A program made the position numbers and the translations under genes. A stretch of DNA of 64,000 nucleotides from Deltaproteobacteria bacterium. Lineage in GTDB: Bacteria; Myxococcota_A; Polyangia; JACPQR01. The DNA lies in NCBI GenBank assembly GCA_016190375.1, contig JACPQR010000080.1, forward strand, positions 39,740 through 103,739, read 5' to 3'. Shown here piece by piece: positions 17,268-27,900 of this stretch; position 1 is the stretch's first letter, and each line of letters begins with the position of its first letter. The notes under the pieces are model-generated. The model was not told where the DNA came from. It did no database searches and saw only the letters and a program-made list of their open reading frames with translations.

Positions 17268-17603
17268 TCCTCACGCGGCGAACAACAACCCGAACGAGCA
17301 CGCGCCCTTGCGTGATTCGAGCCGCGTTTTCGCGGGTGAAATGGCTCTCGGCCCTCTCGACGTGAGTCGACCCGGTTCGACGGCGGTCGAGACCATTCGG
17401 GCAGCATTTGGGCAGCGGTTCGGCAGCACGAACCGCGCGTTCGGCGGACCCGCCCCGGCGCGGGTTCGTCGCCGCGCCAGAGCCGCCGCCCACTGTCGCA
17501 ACGAGGGCCCCGACGGCCGTGCCTGCCGGGCAGGATGCCACGGTCGCGGCAGCCCCAACATCGTCGTCGATCTCGCGCTCCGAAACTGACAGGAGCTGAA
17601 CAG
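17268..17603. other. 336 bp without a gene, upstream of HTH gene
   Basis: No frame here has good coding features; the plus-strand frame reading WWRRRESNPP is an artefact of translating the reverse complement of a tRNA end. A ribosome site AGGAG at 17591 belongs to the next gene. Confidence 0.6.
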
Positions 17604-18302
17604 ATGAAGGAAAAGAACGACGACAAGGCGATCGATCGCGAAGGGCAGCCTGCCGAGGCGGACAACCGCCCCGTCTGGTGGCCCCGTCGGATGACGCGCA
17701 GCCAGGTGGCACGCAAGCTCGGAAAGGCGCTCACCAGCGTCCGCAGACTCGAGGGAAAGGAGCTTCATCCGATCAAGGACGCGACCGGAACCCATTTTTT
17801 CGATCCCGGGGAGGTCGACGCGTTCGCGACGATCCAAGTGGCCACCATGTCACGGCGACAGGCCGACCCGGAGGGAGAGCAGGCCGCTGCCGCCTTCGAG
17901 GTCTTCGCCGCAGGTCACGGCGTTCGCGAGGCCGTCATCAGGCTCCGCCGCCAACCCCGCGTCATCCGCGCCCTCCACCACGAGTGGCTCGAGAGCGGCG
18001 ACCTCGTGCTCCAGCGAGACGACATCCGATGGCTCCGGAAGGCGTCATCGGTGTGGCTGCCCGAGGCCTCTCGCCCGCCGCAGATTCGAAATGCCGAGGA
18101 CCTCCTTGCACTCGTCCACACCGCCGTCGACGTGACCGACGATCTACGCAATGCCCTCACCGAACGCGACGCCGAACTCAAGGACCTCGAGCGCGCCAAC
18201 CGCAAGCTCAGGGCCAGGCTCGAGGAGGCTCGCGGATCGGTCAGCGCCCACGACAACAACACGCCAGTCGACTCACGCAGTGCCCCTGGCGAGCCCCGTT
18301 AG
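17604..18302 (+). CDS. HTH/excisionase-like DNA-binding protein with coiled coil
   Basis: I start at the ATG at 17604, 8 bp after AGGAG; upstream translation is Arg-rich shadow. The 232-residue protein has an N-terminal winged-helix segment (MTRSQVARKLGKALTSVRRL, then EGKELHPIKDATGTHFFDPG), the form of MerR/excisionase-like domains that read a site and then a cofactor loop. The centre (residues ~85-160) is helical. Residues ~185-215 (TERDAELKDLERANRKLRAR) form a heptad-like coiled coil, suggesting dimerisation. It follows a probable att site and precedes an Mrr nuclease gene by 79 bp. It may be an island regulator or excision factor; no family name is certain. Confidence 0.65.
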   Translation: MKEKNDDKAIDREGQPAEADNRPVWWPRRMTRSQVARKLGKALTSVRRLEGKELHPIKDATGTHFFDPGEVDAFATIQVATMSRRQADPEGEQAAAAFEVFAAGHGVREAVIRLRRQPRVIRALHHEWLESGDLVLQRDDIRWLRKASSVWLPEASRPPQIRNAEDLLALVHTAVDVTDDLRNALTERDAELKDLERANRKLRARLEEARGSVSAHDNNTPVDSRSAPGEPR

Positions 18303-18381
18303 CCGCCGCGCACCCGATCCCCTCTTCCGCCCCGGCCTTCTTCCTGGCAACGTACCCGATTGGAGTTCGCGGGAGGAGCCG

Positions 18382-19284
18382 ATGGCCGAGATCACCGTCA
18401 AGAGGTGCGGGGAGCTGCTGCAGGGCGTTTTCCGGATCCTCACCCGCGCACCCGACGGAATGCTCGCCCGGGAGGTGCTCGCGCAGCTCCCCAAGGAAGT
18501 GCCGCCCACGGAGTTCGAGCAGTCCCAGTACCCGAATCATCCGGGCGTTCGCCGCTACGAGCACATCGTCCGCTTCTCGACCGTCACGGTCGTGAAGGCG
18601 GGGTGGCTCGTCAAGATGAAGGGCCGGTGGGCCCTGACCGACGACGGAAGGAAGGCTCTCGAGAAGTTCCGCGACCCCGAGGCGTTCAGGAGGGAAGCAT
18701 CTCGGCTGTACCGCGCATGGGATGCGGGACGAGACCATGACGGGAACGCGGACGAGACGCAGAGCAGTGTGGACGGCGTCAACGCGACCTCGTCGATCGC
18801 TTTCGAGGAAGCCGAGGAGTCGGCGTGGAAGGAGATCGAGAGCTACCTGTCGCAGATTGATCCCTACGACTTCCAGAGACTGGTCGCTGCGCTCCTCCGA
18901 GCCATGGGATACCACGTCGCCTGGAACGCCCCTCCAGGCCCAGACCACGGCGTCGACATCGTCGCGTACTCCGATCCCCTGGGCGCCAAGGAGCCGGTGA
19001 TCAAGGTGTCGGTCAGGCGGCGCTCCACGCAGAAAGCGGACGTCAAGGATCTCCGCGAGTTTCTCTCGCTCCTCCACGGGGCCGACGTGGGCATCTTCGT
19101 GTCGCTCGCCGGCTTCACGAAGCCGGCCGACGACCTCGCGCGCCAGGAGCAGCGCAAGATCCGCCTATTCGACATCGAACACCTCCTCGATCTCTGGATC
19201 CAGCACTACCCGCGGATCGAAGACGTCGAGCGCCGCCTCCTTCCGCTGCGGCCAGTCTGGTTCCTCGCCCCGGCGACCACATAG
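18382..19284 (+). CDS. Mrr-family restriction endonuclease with altered catalytic motif
   Basis: The ATG at 18382 follows GGGAGGAG. The 300-residue product has a winged-helix N-terminus (residues ~5-105, ending WALTDDGRKALEKFRD), as in Mrr proteins that recognise modified DNA. The Mrr catalytic fold spans residues ~158-270: YDFQRLVAALLRAMGYHV, then PGPDHGVDIVAYSDPLGAKE with Asp192, and DVGIFVSLAGF. The family's catalytic Q-x-K strand (usually IKVQVKRR) reads IKVSVRRR here, so the Gln is Ser210 and the Lys is Arg212. It could therefore be a weakened or binding-only enzyme. In this island it probably serves as a type IV-like defence against methylated DNA. Confidence 0.82.
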   Translation: MAEITVKRCGELLQGVFRILTRAPDGMLAREVLAQLPKEVPPTEFEQSQYPNHPGVRRYEHIVRFSTVTVVKAGWLVKMKGRWALTDDGRKALEKFRDPEAFRREASRLYRAWDAGRDHDGNADETQSSVDGVNATSSIAFEEAEESAWKEIESYLSQIDPYDFQRLVAALLRAMGYHVAWNAPPGPDHGVDIVAYSDPLGAKEPVIKVSVRRRSTQKADVKDLREFLSLLHGADVGIFVSLAGFTKPADDLARQEQRKIRLFDIEHLLDLWIQHYPRIEDVERRLLPLRPVWFLAPATT

Positions 19285-19296
19285 CTCCGACACCGA

Positions 19297-19351
19297 GCGA
19301 GCGCGAAGCTCGCCCTTCGCGAACGGGATCGCGCGAGCCGCTAATGCTCGC
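19297..19351 (+). terminator. Two GCGAGC/GCTCGC hairpins after mrr
   Basis: Just after the nuclease stop codon, two hairpins with the same 6-bp stem follow: GCGAGC-GCGAA-GCTCGC (19297-19313) and GCGAGC with a 7-base loop and GCTCGC (19333-19351). No U-tract follows, so intrinsic termination is uncertain. Confidence 0.35.
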
Positions 19352-19506
19352 GGCGCGATGCTGGGGGCTCATCGAACCGCCAACGCGGCGACCGCCCCGA
19401 CCCCAGTCGACTCCTCCCCTCGTTCCGATTGGCGACTCCGTCGAAATCGTGCTCCCGGCCAGAGGCCGTCCTGGCCGGCTTGACAGCCAACCGCCGGAAG
19501 CCCCGA

Positions 19507-20160
19507 ATGGTGAGGGTGCACCTCGGGATCATCTCCGACGTCCACGCTGACCTCCACGCGCTTCGAGACGCCCTCGCGCAGCTCGAGCGGCTCGGCTGCG
19601 ACGCGATCGTCTGCGCAGGCGACCTGCTGGACTGGGGCCTCTTCCCAGAACAGACGATCGCGCTGCTCCGAGAAGCCCGGATCCCGTGCATCCGGGGAAA
19701 CCACGACCGATGGGCCGTTGCGGAATGTCAGGACGCGAGCGGCTGGGACCTGACGAGCCGCGCCGTCCGATTCCTGGATGGCCTCCCTACCTCGTGGCGC
19801 CGGACGATCGAAGGAGTGCGCGTCGTCGTCTGGCACGCCCGGCCCGGGAACGACATGGACGGCATCTACCCGGACCAGACGGCGCCAGACGAGCTCCTCG
19901 GAATCCTCGAGCGCGCCGACGCCGATGTCCTGGTCGTCGGCCACACCCATCTTCCCTTCTGTCATCGAACACGCCGTGGCCTCGTCGTGAACCCCGGCGC
20001 GCTTCTTCGCGATCCCGCGGTGCCCCTGGACATCCCGACTGGCGGGACCTTCGGCCTCCTGCGCCTGCCGAGTCTCGAATTCTCCGTGCATGCCGCCGCG
20101 GATGGCAGGCGCCTCAAGAGTTGGCCGGCTCGACGACGAATTACGAGAGGTGTCATGTGA
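19507..20160 (+). CDS. Calcineurin-like metallophosphoesterase (YfcE/MJ0936-like)
   Basis: The ATG at 19507 puts the first metal motif near the N-terminus. The 217-residue enzyme has every block of the family: GIISDVHADLHAL (D-x-H), CAGDLLDWG (G-D-x-x-D), RGNHDRWA (G-N-H-D), VVVWHARPG, and GHTHLPF (G-H-x-H), with NPGALL near the end. The short single-domain form resembles YfcE-type phosphodiesterases, which cleave cyclic or artificial phosphodiesters with two metal ions in the cytoplasm. The physiological substrate is unknown. It is convergent with the radical SAM gene. Confidence 0.88.
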   Translation: MVRVHLGIISDVHADLHALRDALAQLERLGCDAIVCAGDLLDWGLFPEQTIALLREARIPCIRGNHDRWAVAECQDASGWDLTSRAVRFLDGLPTSWRRTIEGVRVVVWHARPGNDMDGIYPDQTAPDELLGILERADADVLVVGHTHLPFCHRTRRGLVVNPGALLRDPAVPLDIPTGGTFGLLRLPSLEFSVHAAADGRRLKSWPARRRITRGVM

Positions 20161-20520
20161 TCTCCCTCGACAGCGTCAGAACTCCATGTGACAGCCTCCT
20201 CCTGGCGGCGCGAGTGCATGAACGTCGCAAGGGTCGTCGCCCCTCCCGCAAGCCCAGGATGACTGCCGACAGCCTGCCGGTGCCACCGCCGCCGATCGTC
20301 CTGGCCAAGGGCCCGGCCTCCCGCTCTGGTGAGGAAATGACCGCTCACCGAGTGGCGGGACATTCCAACCCATGATTGCTCGTACTCGCTTGCGACTCTC
20401 GAAGGGCCTCACCCACGGAGGGCTCGCGGCAAGAACTGGTCCTGCAGATGGGGCATCCGCCACGGAGCGACGGCGTCGCCGGCCACCGCGCCGCGCGGCC
20501 GGCCGGTTCCAGAGCGTCAC
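20161..20520. other. 360-bp convergent gap without a gene
   Basis: This lies between the convergent phosphoesterase and radical SAM genes. No frame shows domain-like sequence, and I saw no clear hairpin terminator or RNA gene. Confidence 0.5.
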
Positions 20521-21840
20521 TCAGGGTGCGGGTGATTGCCCGGCTGCAATCACCTCGAGCTCGTCGATGGAGTGCGGGTGATGACCCTCGGAGCGGGAGA
20601 GGGCGCCCGCCAGGGCGTCCATGCGGCGCCACTCCGCGCGGTCGAACGAGCGGCTCGCGACGACGACAGGAATCGGGTCCTCACTCTCGACGAGCCCCCA
20701 CCGTTCGCGGTCGCGCTCGAGGGACGTGCCGCGCAGAAGCATCAGCGGGAACGCACGGACTACCTTGACGCGGCGCTCGAGGCAGTACGCGATGGAGGCA
20801 CGAAACGACTCGTACGTCTGCGCCGGCAGCCCGTAGATGAGACCCACCTTGCACAGAAGGCCCGCCGCCATCACTCGTGAGAGTCCGTTCTCCACGAGGT
20901 CCATTCTGCTCGAGCGGTTGATGGCCCGGCTCTCCTTCTCGTGGATCGTCTGGAGCCCGAACTCGAGGAGGACGGTCAGCCCACGGAGGGCGTCCAGGAA
21001 CTCGGGAGCCACCAGCTCCGGCCTGCACTGGAACGCGAGCATGCCGCCGAACTGCTGGCGCCGTAGCTCGGCGAGCACATCGAGGTAGTCCGGGCCCACG
21101 TTGAAGACCGGATCGAGAACCCCAATCTCGCGCACGCGGGCTGCCTTCATCACCGCAATCTCGGACTTCAGGCGTTCGAACGAGAACCGTGCGGCGCGGA
21201 GACGTGCGCCCGGCTCGCGGTGCTGGCAGTACGCGCAAGCGTACGGGCACCCCCGCTTCGTCTCCCATCGGACGAGGGGCACGCCCCGTCCGTCATCGAC
21301 CAGTGGCAGGATGCCGGCGAGGAGAGGCGACGGCAGCCCCTCGAAGTCCGGGACGGCGCGAGACTGGTCGTCGGCCTCACCGGACCGATGTGCTCCACGC
21401 GGAAGCGCTCCATGGGCGTCGGCCGTCACGCTCACCAGCGCTTCCTCCGCAAACCCGCGGATGAAGACGTCGGCGCCAGGGTAGACGGCGTCGATGCCGC
21501 GCCCGGAGTACGAGACCTGGGGCCCTCCGAGCACGATTCGCCCACCGAACCCCCGCTGGCGGAGGAGCGCCAAGACGTCTTGGAGCAGTCGCTCGTTCCA
21601 GACGTAGGCGCCCATACAGACATCGACCCAGTTCGCCGCGATGCCGCCGCTCGCACGCTCGACCGCCTCGACGATGCCGCGCACCTTGGTGCACTGCGCG
21701 TTCACCGGGAACACGAGCGGCACCACGTCCGTCGCGCCCGCCGTGCGGAGGGCGGCGAGGAGCGAGGCGTGGCCCAGCGGGACCGACGGGTCCTTGTCGC
21801 GCGCCCAGCCAAGATCGACGAGGATAGTGCGTCGTTTCAC
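20521..21840 (-). CDS. B12-binding-domain radical SAM protein
   Basis: The start is the GTG at 21840 after GAGGTG; the longer frame to 21942 adds an unlikely Ser- and Arg-rich leader. The N-terminal ~200 residues look like a cobalamin-binding-type Rossmann domain (RIVLGGPQVSYSG, GADVFIRGFAEEAL). The radical SAM core follows, with the cluster motif in TKRGCPYACAYC (C-x3-C-x2-C). Downstream landmarks are EIGVLDPVFNVG, FGLQTIHEKESRAINR and LIYGLPAQTYESF, as in the BchE/tRNA-methylthiolase-like group. Such enzymes carry out radical methylations or rearrangements; the substrate here is unknown. It is divergent from the giant CHAT gene across 137 bp, so regulation could be shared. Confidence 0.88.
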   Translation of the reverse strand: MKRRTILVDLGWARDKDPSVPLGHASLLAALRTAGATDVVPLVFPVNAQCTKVRGIVEAVERASGGIAANWVDVCMGAYVWNERLLQDVLALLRQRGFGGRIVLGGPQVSYSGRGIDAVYPGADVFIRGFAEEALVSVTADAHGALPRGAHRSGEADDQSRAVPDFEGLPSPLLAGILPLVDDGRGVPLVRWETKRGCPYACAYCQHREPGARLRAARFSFERLKSEIAVMKAARVREIGVLDPVFNVGPDYLDVLAELRRQQFGGMLAFQCRPELVAPEFLDALRGLTVLLEFGLQTIHEKESRAINRSSRMDLVENGLSRVMAAGLLCKVGLIYGLPAQTYESFRASIAYCLERRVKVVRAFPLMLLRGTSLERDRERWGLVESEDPIPVVVASRSFDRAEWRRMDALAGALSRSEGHHPHSIDELEVIAAGQSPAP

Positions 21841-21977
21841 GGTGGCACCTCGAAGCGATGCAAGGTGCCTGACGGAGGTCGCAGCGGAATGCGGACGTTC
21901 CGAACGAAAGAGCGGGCTCCGGGCCGATCCTGTCCGCATCAACTACGCTCCACCGTCATCAGAGGACAGGACCCCCG
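21841..21977. promoter_or_regulatory. Divergent promoter region, radical SAM / CHAT genes
   Basis: These 137 bp separate the divergent starts at 21840 and 21978 and should contain both promoters. I did not find a strong -35/-10 pair or a clear palindrome. Confidence 0.4.
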
Positions 21978-24900
21978 GTGAGCTCGCGCGATGACCTTCC
22001 CCGACGTCAGATCGCGGCCGGCGCGGCCGGCTGGGAGGACGAGCACGCCGACCATCCGCTCGTTCGCGACCTGCGGGCCAGCGCCATGGAGCGTGGGTCC
22101 GCTGCGCCCAAGACCGCGGACCTCCCGCCGTGGTTCGAGGACTGGGCGAGAGCAGTCGCTCGCGCGGGCGAGGTACACCTTGCGCGTCTGGCCGGCCTGG
22201 TGCTGCACCAGGCGAAGGCGCCCGATCCGCTTCTCGCCGCCGTCCTCGTCCTACCGGCTGCGCGTGCGAGCGACCTGGGGATCCTCGCCGAGGGACTGCA
22301 GAGTCCTGAGATCGTCCCGCTCCTCGAGGAACTGATCGCAGCCGCGTGCGTGCTGCCCACGGCCGTCGCCGACGCGCTGGTCGCCACAGCATTGCCGCGC
22401 CATGTCGACCAGGGGCAGGCCCTCCCCGTGCTCGCACAAGACGTCGGCGCGCTCGAGGGCCTGGAGACGAAACCCGGCGGTTTCGTCGAGCACCTCACCG
22501 GCATGATTCGCACGCTCGTCCGGGATCGGGCCAGCGACCGCGCGGCGGAGCGTCCCCGCTACGAGCGGCTGCAGCTCGCCGTGCGTCAGGCGGCGGCCAG
22601 GCTGGCCTACGTGGGCCTTCTCGGCGCGGAAGAGGTCGAACGAGCGGCGGGGATGGTGGATGTGCCTGAACTGACCGTCGGCCTCCTCGAGCTTGTGCTG
22701 GAGACGGAGGGACTTGGCCCACTCGAGAGTCTGGTCCTCGCACTCGCGCTTCGTCGCGCCGTCGAAGGAACCGGGCACGAGGAACACTGGCGCGCGCCGC
22801 TGAGCAAGGCCGCCTCGGATGCCATCCTCGCACTCCGCTCGCCCGCGCTCCTCGCGCTCCGGTTGAGGCTTCTCGACGACATCATCGCCGCCGTTCAACC
22901 CTTGATGTCCTTGGCGGAGCTCCACTTCCAGCGAGCCAACACACGACGCGCCGTGTTCCACGGCGACGCTCGCGAGACCGGACTCGCTCTTGCGGACTTC
23001 CACACCTCCATGCGGCTCGCGCGCGCGGAGGGCGATCCCGGCATGTGCGCCACGGCGACGGCCGCATGGGTCAAGACGTTGGTCTGGATCCACGCGGGAG
23101 CCGACGAACATTCTCCCCAGCCCCTGGCCGAGGCAGAGCGGGCGATCGGGGAGGCGCTGAAACTACCTCTGGGTCCCTTCGAGCAAGCCGTGCTCCACCA
23201 GGCCCGAGGCCACGCCGTGCGCGCACGAAGTCCCGAGCCTGCGGTGAGCGCGTTCGAGACAGCGCTCTCGCTCGTGCCGGTGGAGAGCCCCCTCTGGACG
23301 GAACTGGCCGCCGAGATCGTGGCCACCCTCGTGCGTTCCTGCCAAGGGGACGAGGCCGTGAAGCGTGGGCTCGCTTTCCTCGAGAAGGCGAGCTGCGGGA
23401 CTTCCCGCGTCGAGCTCGGGATGCTTCATCTGGCGGTAGGCGAAGCCCTCCTAGGGTCGGGGCACAAGGGCGAGGCCCGACGGCACCTCGAGGAAGGCCT
23501 AGCCCTCCTCCGTGGGCGCGACGACTTCAACGAAGCGCTCGGTCGCCTCCATCTGGCCCGCCTTGGACTGGCGACCCGGGACCACGACCTGGCGGAGGAG
23601 CAACTTCGATTCCTCCGTGACCATCGAGGGAGCCTGGACCCTCTGACCCGCCGGGACGTCTGCCTGGTGGAAGCCGCCACCGCCGGGGCGCGTGGCAACG
23701 CCGATGCTCAGCGCGCGGCCCTTCAGGACGCACTTTCCCTGGCATTCGACGACACGACCCGAGCCCGCTTGTGCCTCGAGCTGGCCCGCGCGGATCTGGC
23801 CGCCGGCCGCGAGGCGGACGCCCTCGACGAGATCTTGGCCCGGGCGACGGACCTTCTCGCAGACCGCGAGCTCGATGCCGTCCTGGTGGACCTGCTCTGC
23901 AACCACGACGCGCCGATGTCGGCGGCGACACGCGATGCCATCGAGCGCTGGGCGCGCCGACGGGGGCGCCCGAGCGTCGAGGCCAGGATGTACCACCGCG
24001 CCGGGCGGCCCGAGGCCGCCCGCTCGGCGCTCCGGGCGGCGCTAGAGGGCACCCTCGATGACCACGAGCGGGTCTCGTGCACCCACCAGCTCGTGACCAT
24101 GCTCGATCCGGAGAGTGGAGAGGAAAGGCGACGGCTCTCCGCCGAACTCGAGCGCCTGCTCGACACGATCGCCGACGAGCCCCACGTCCGACTGGACCTC
24201 GCGGCCGCGCTGCTCATGGACGCCCGGGGTGATCCGGACGTCCTCGGGAGGGCGCGGCGGCATGTCCTCCGCGGACTCGATGGCACTCAGGACCGTCGCG
24301 CCCGAGAGTACGGACACCGCACGCTGGGACGCATCGTCGTCGAGCTGGTACGGGCTTCACTACCCGAATCGTCCGACGCGCAGGCGGATCTGGCGAGTTG
24401 GCTGCTCGGTGAACTTGCTCTTCCTGCTCCGGAAGCGGCGGGACTGCGGCTGGCAGCCGCGCATCTGCTGCTACTGCCGGGGCCGATCGTCCATCCGAAT
24501 GCGCTCAATGTCGCGCGGCGCCTCGTCGAGGAGGCGATGTCGAGCGCAGCGGACGGTGAAGGGGCCACCCGGCTGGATGAGCGGCTCCAGTGGATCGACC
24601 GGTGTCTGGAGTCCGGCACGCGGGTCCTTCCGGTTCCGGCTGGAGCGGCGGGTCCCCTCGACCACGTGTGCTCCTGGCTCGTTGCGCTGGTGCATGCGAA
24701 GCGAGCGAGCGTCGGTCCGGAGGACCTGCGTGAGGGCGTGGCGTCGCTCCGGTCGGCACTCCGATCGCGTTCCGACGTGGCCGACCGCGTGCTGGCCACG
24801 TTGCTGCCCTTGCAGCACAGGCTCGCGACGGCGCCACGTCGGGAGCTCCTCGACGCCATGTACGACACGGTTCAGTCGCTTTCTGGCAGTGGGGGCGACG

Positions 24901-27900
24901 CATGGCCGGCACTCCGGCGCGCGATCGAAGCGGTTTCCAGGAAGCACCGGCATCCGACCTTGGCCCTTGTCGCGTCGGCCACGCGCCGATGGGGCGGTTG
25001 CGCACCGCGTGCCGGGAAGGAGCACCGGCCGAACCTCCCCGGGAAGGCTCACGGGACCGTTCAGATCGGAAGCCGCCAGCGCGCGCTCGAGTGCTTCGAG
25101 CGGGGGGTGGGACTCATGCAGAGCCTTCAGGCGGATCCCGCGGCACCTGATGCGCCCGACCGAATCGGGGAGTCTCGCGAGATGCTGGAGGAGGCGGTCC
25201 GCATCGCGCGCAAGAAAAAGATTCCCGAGCTCTTCGACTTCATCGTTTCGTACGGCAACGCCTGGAAGACCGAGCCTGGCGAGGACATCGACAGGGCACT
25301 GCGGATCTACGAGTCGGCCGCCAAGGTCGACGCAGTCCCCGAGAAGCGAGCCAGGCTCTGGAAGGTCCAGGCGGATGCCCTCTGCACGCGCGGCGGTCCC
25401 GACGACATTCGGCGAGCCGAGAAGCTCCTCGAGCGCTCGCTGAAGATCCGCCGCGGGTGGCTACGCGCGGAGACCCTGGTGTCGGCAGCCCGGGTAGCGT
25501 ATGCCCACCCGGATCTCGGCGCGGTCGAACGCGAGAAGCGAGCCGCCCAGCACCTGATGGACGCGGTTCGCGCCGACCGGGGGCACGCCGAGCAGATGCT
25601 TACCATGCTTCTCCACCGACTCGCGGCGTGGCAGCACCGGCGGCCCGATGACCCCGGGCCTGAGCAGCTCCGGGAAGAGCTCGAGACGATCTACCCGGAA
25701 CGCGCCGCCGAGATCGGCGCTCCGGTCGCGCTGGCGACCGAGCGCGAGGTCGAGGTCGCGCGGCGCGTGCTGACGCATCCCGCCCCCCGCGCCTTCTTCG
25801 GCGTGCGAAGGCGGCTCATGTCGGAAGGCGACCGGAGCTTCGACTCCTTTGGCCTGCTGGACCGCTTCGGCCCCGCGGCGAGGGCCCGGATCGAGGATCA
25901 AGCGAGGCGTGACTCCTTGCTGAGACGCCCCGACGATGCTGAGGCGCTGCTCGCGACGTTGGGCGAGGTGGCGGATGACGCTGCCCGCCCCGGCGTGCTG
26001 GCCGCCCGGGTGTGGCTGCTCGCCCACCTTGCGCGCCTGGGGCGCCGCAGGGGCGCAGAGGTGCGGGCAGCCACGACGGAGGCGGTCGATGCGCTCCAGT
26101 CCGTGGACGACGTCCTCGTCCGGTCGACTCTGCTCAGGGAGATCGCCGTAGTCTGGTCGCCCGACGACCACGCCGACGACCCGTTGCGCGACTTCGCACT
26201 CGCGGTCGAGCTCCTCCGGCGCTGCGTCGCGCTCGAGGGCGGCGAGGAGCGGGCAACCGGGGACACCCTGGTGTACCTCGCGCGGGCGCTGCGCTACTCG
26301 CCAGCCGGCGATATCCGGCAGAACCTGCGGGACGCACGGCGGGTCTACGAGGTCCGCCTGCGGCGCGGTCGCGCGTCGGATGACCCCGACGTCATCGCCA
26401 CCCTGGCCCACAACCTCTCGGAGGTCGAGAGCCAGATGGGAACCGGCGGTCGGTTGGAGCGACTGCTCTCGAGCGAAGCGCGCCTCCGGGAGGCGCTTGG
26501 CACCGCCCGTCTGCCTCACAAGAAGGCCCAGTTCGCGGCGAACCTCGCCTGGGAACAGACGCAGACCGGCGCGTTGATCGGAGGTTCCGAGGGCAAGGAC
26601 TGGCTGGAGCGCGCGCTGGCCACCTTCAGCGAGGTGGACGTTGCGCTCCTGGAGGATCACGCCCGTCGCAACGTCGAGGGCAACCGGACCGTCTGCGAGG
26701 CAGCCCTCGCGCGGATGACCGGTGGTCGGGAGGCCGAACTCGCCGTGTATCGCCGGCGAGTCGATGCGCTCGCCGCTGACGCGGCGCCCTGCAGCCTCGC
26801 AAGTGCCAAGCACAACCTGGCCAGTTCACTGATGTTCGGCGGGGACGTGACGGGCGAGCAACTCGCGGAAGGCCTTTGCCTTTCTCGCGAGGCCGCCGCT
26901 GTTCGAACGATCGAGGCCGACGCGCGCCACCACTGGGAGACGGCCATCAACGCAGGGCGCGCGCTTCTCGGAGCGCTCCAAGCAGCCCGATTCGACCTGC
27001 TTCCTTTGCCGCCCTCCGTAGCAGCCGAGGAAGCACGGTCCTGGCTGCGACGTGCGGTCGAGGCAGCGCGAGTGCTTGGCCCCGGCGAAGAGATGACCGA
27101 TGCTGCTCTCGCCTTGTGCGAGCTCGCGCTCGGCACCGCATCCACGCCGGGCATCATCGAGCGGTCCGAGGAGGCATGGACCGTCGTGCGAGAGGCGGCA
27201 GCCTACTTGCTCCTCGATGGGGAGAGCCGCGAGCGAGAAGCATGGACGGCCCTGCACGTCGCCTCGGTCCTCGCGCACCGCCTGGCCGAGCGTGCGCTCG
27301 CCGTCCCCATCCCAGGCCTTGCGTTCGTGCTTCAAGGTGAGAGCGCGGACCTCGTCGCTCGTTGGATGGGGCGGAGCCACGAGCCTGCTCGCAGACCACT
27401 GCGGGCACGCCTTTCGAGACCGGGGGCGGTGTCGGCGGGTCTGTGGGAGACCTGGCGAGCTGCCATCAGCTCGGCTGACCAGCGACAGATCGCGGACGTG
27501 CTCGACCGCGTCCGGGATGTGGCGCCCAACTTCCTCGTAGGAGATGCGGCCAGCGACTCGACGTGGGTCTGGCTCGAGGCGCGACCTGGCAGCGTGGCCA
27601 TCGCGCTTCTCCTCGGCGAGCCGGTCTGCCTCGCTCTGCTGATGCAGGCCGATGGCACCGGCCGTCGGCGCACGTGGGTGCTAGGGCTGGAGTTGCCTCC
27701 TCCTCCGGTATCGCCGGCCGCCCTCGCCGATCTCATGCGGGGCCTCGTCCCACGGAGGGACGTCGGCGCAGCGCTCGACGCGGTCACCGACTGGCTCCGC
27801 ACCAACATGGTCACCCCCGTCGAACGGTTCCTCGGTGGTCCGCCGACTGCCGTCCTGTGGAGCCCGGGCCCCGGCCTTCGGCTCGTCGCTCCTGGGGCGA

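Noticed and set aside
17242..17330. A complete tRNA or tmRNA gene
   Set aside because: The T-stem has only three pairs and no other arm can be formed; only the 3'-terminal 26 bases are present.
17224..17589. A plus-strand 121-aa protein beginning near WWRRRESNPP
   Set aside because: This peptide is the well-known artefact of translating the reverse complement of a tRNA/tmRNA 3' end.
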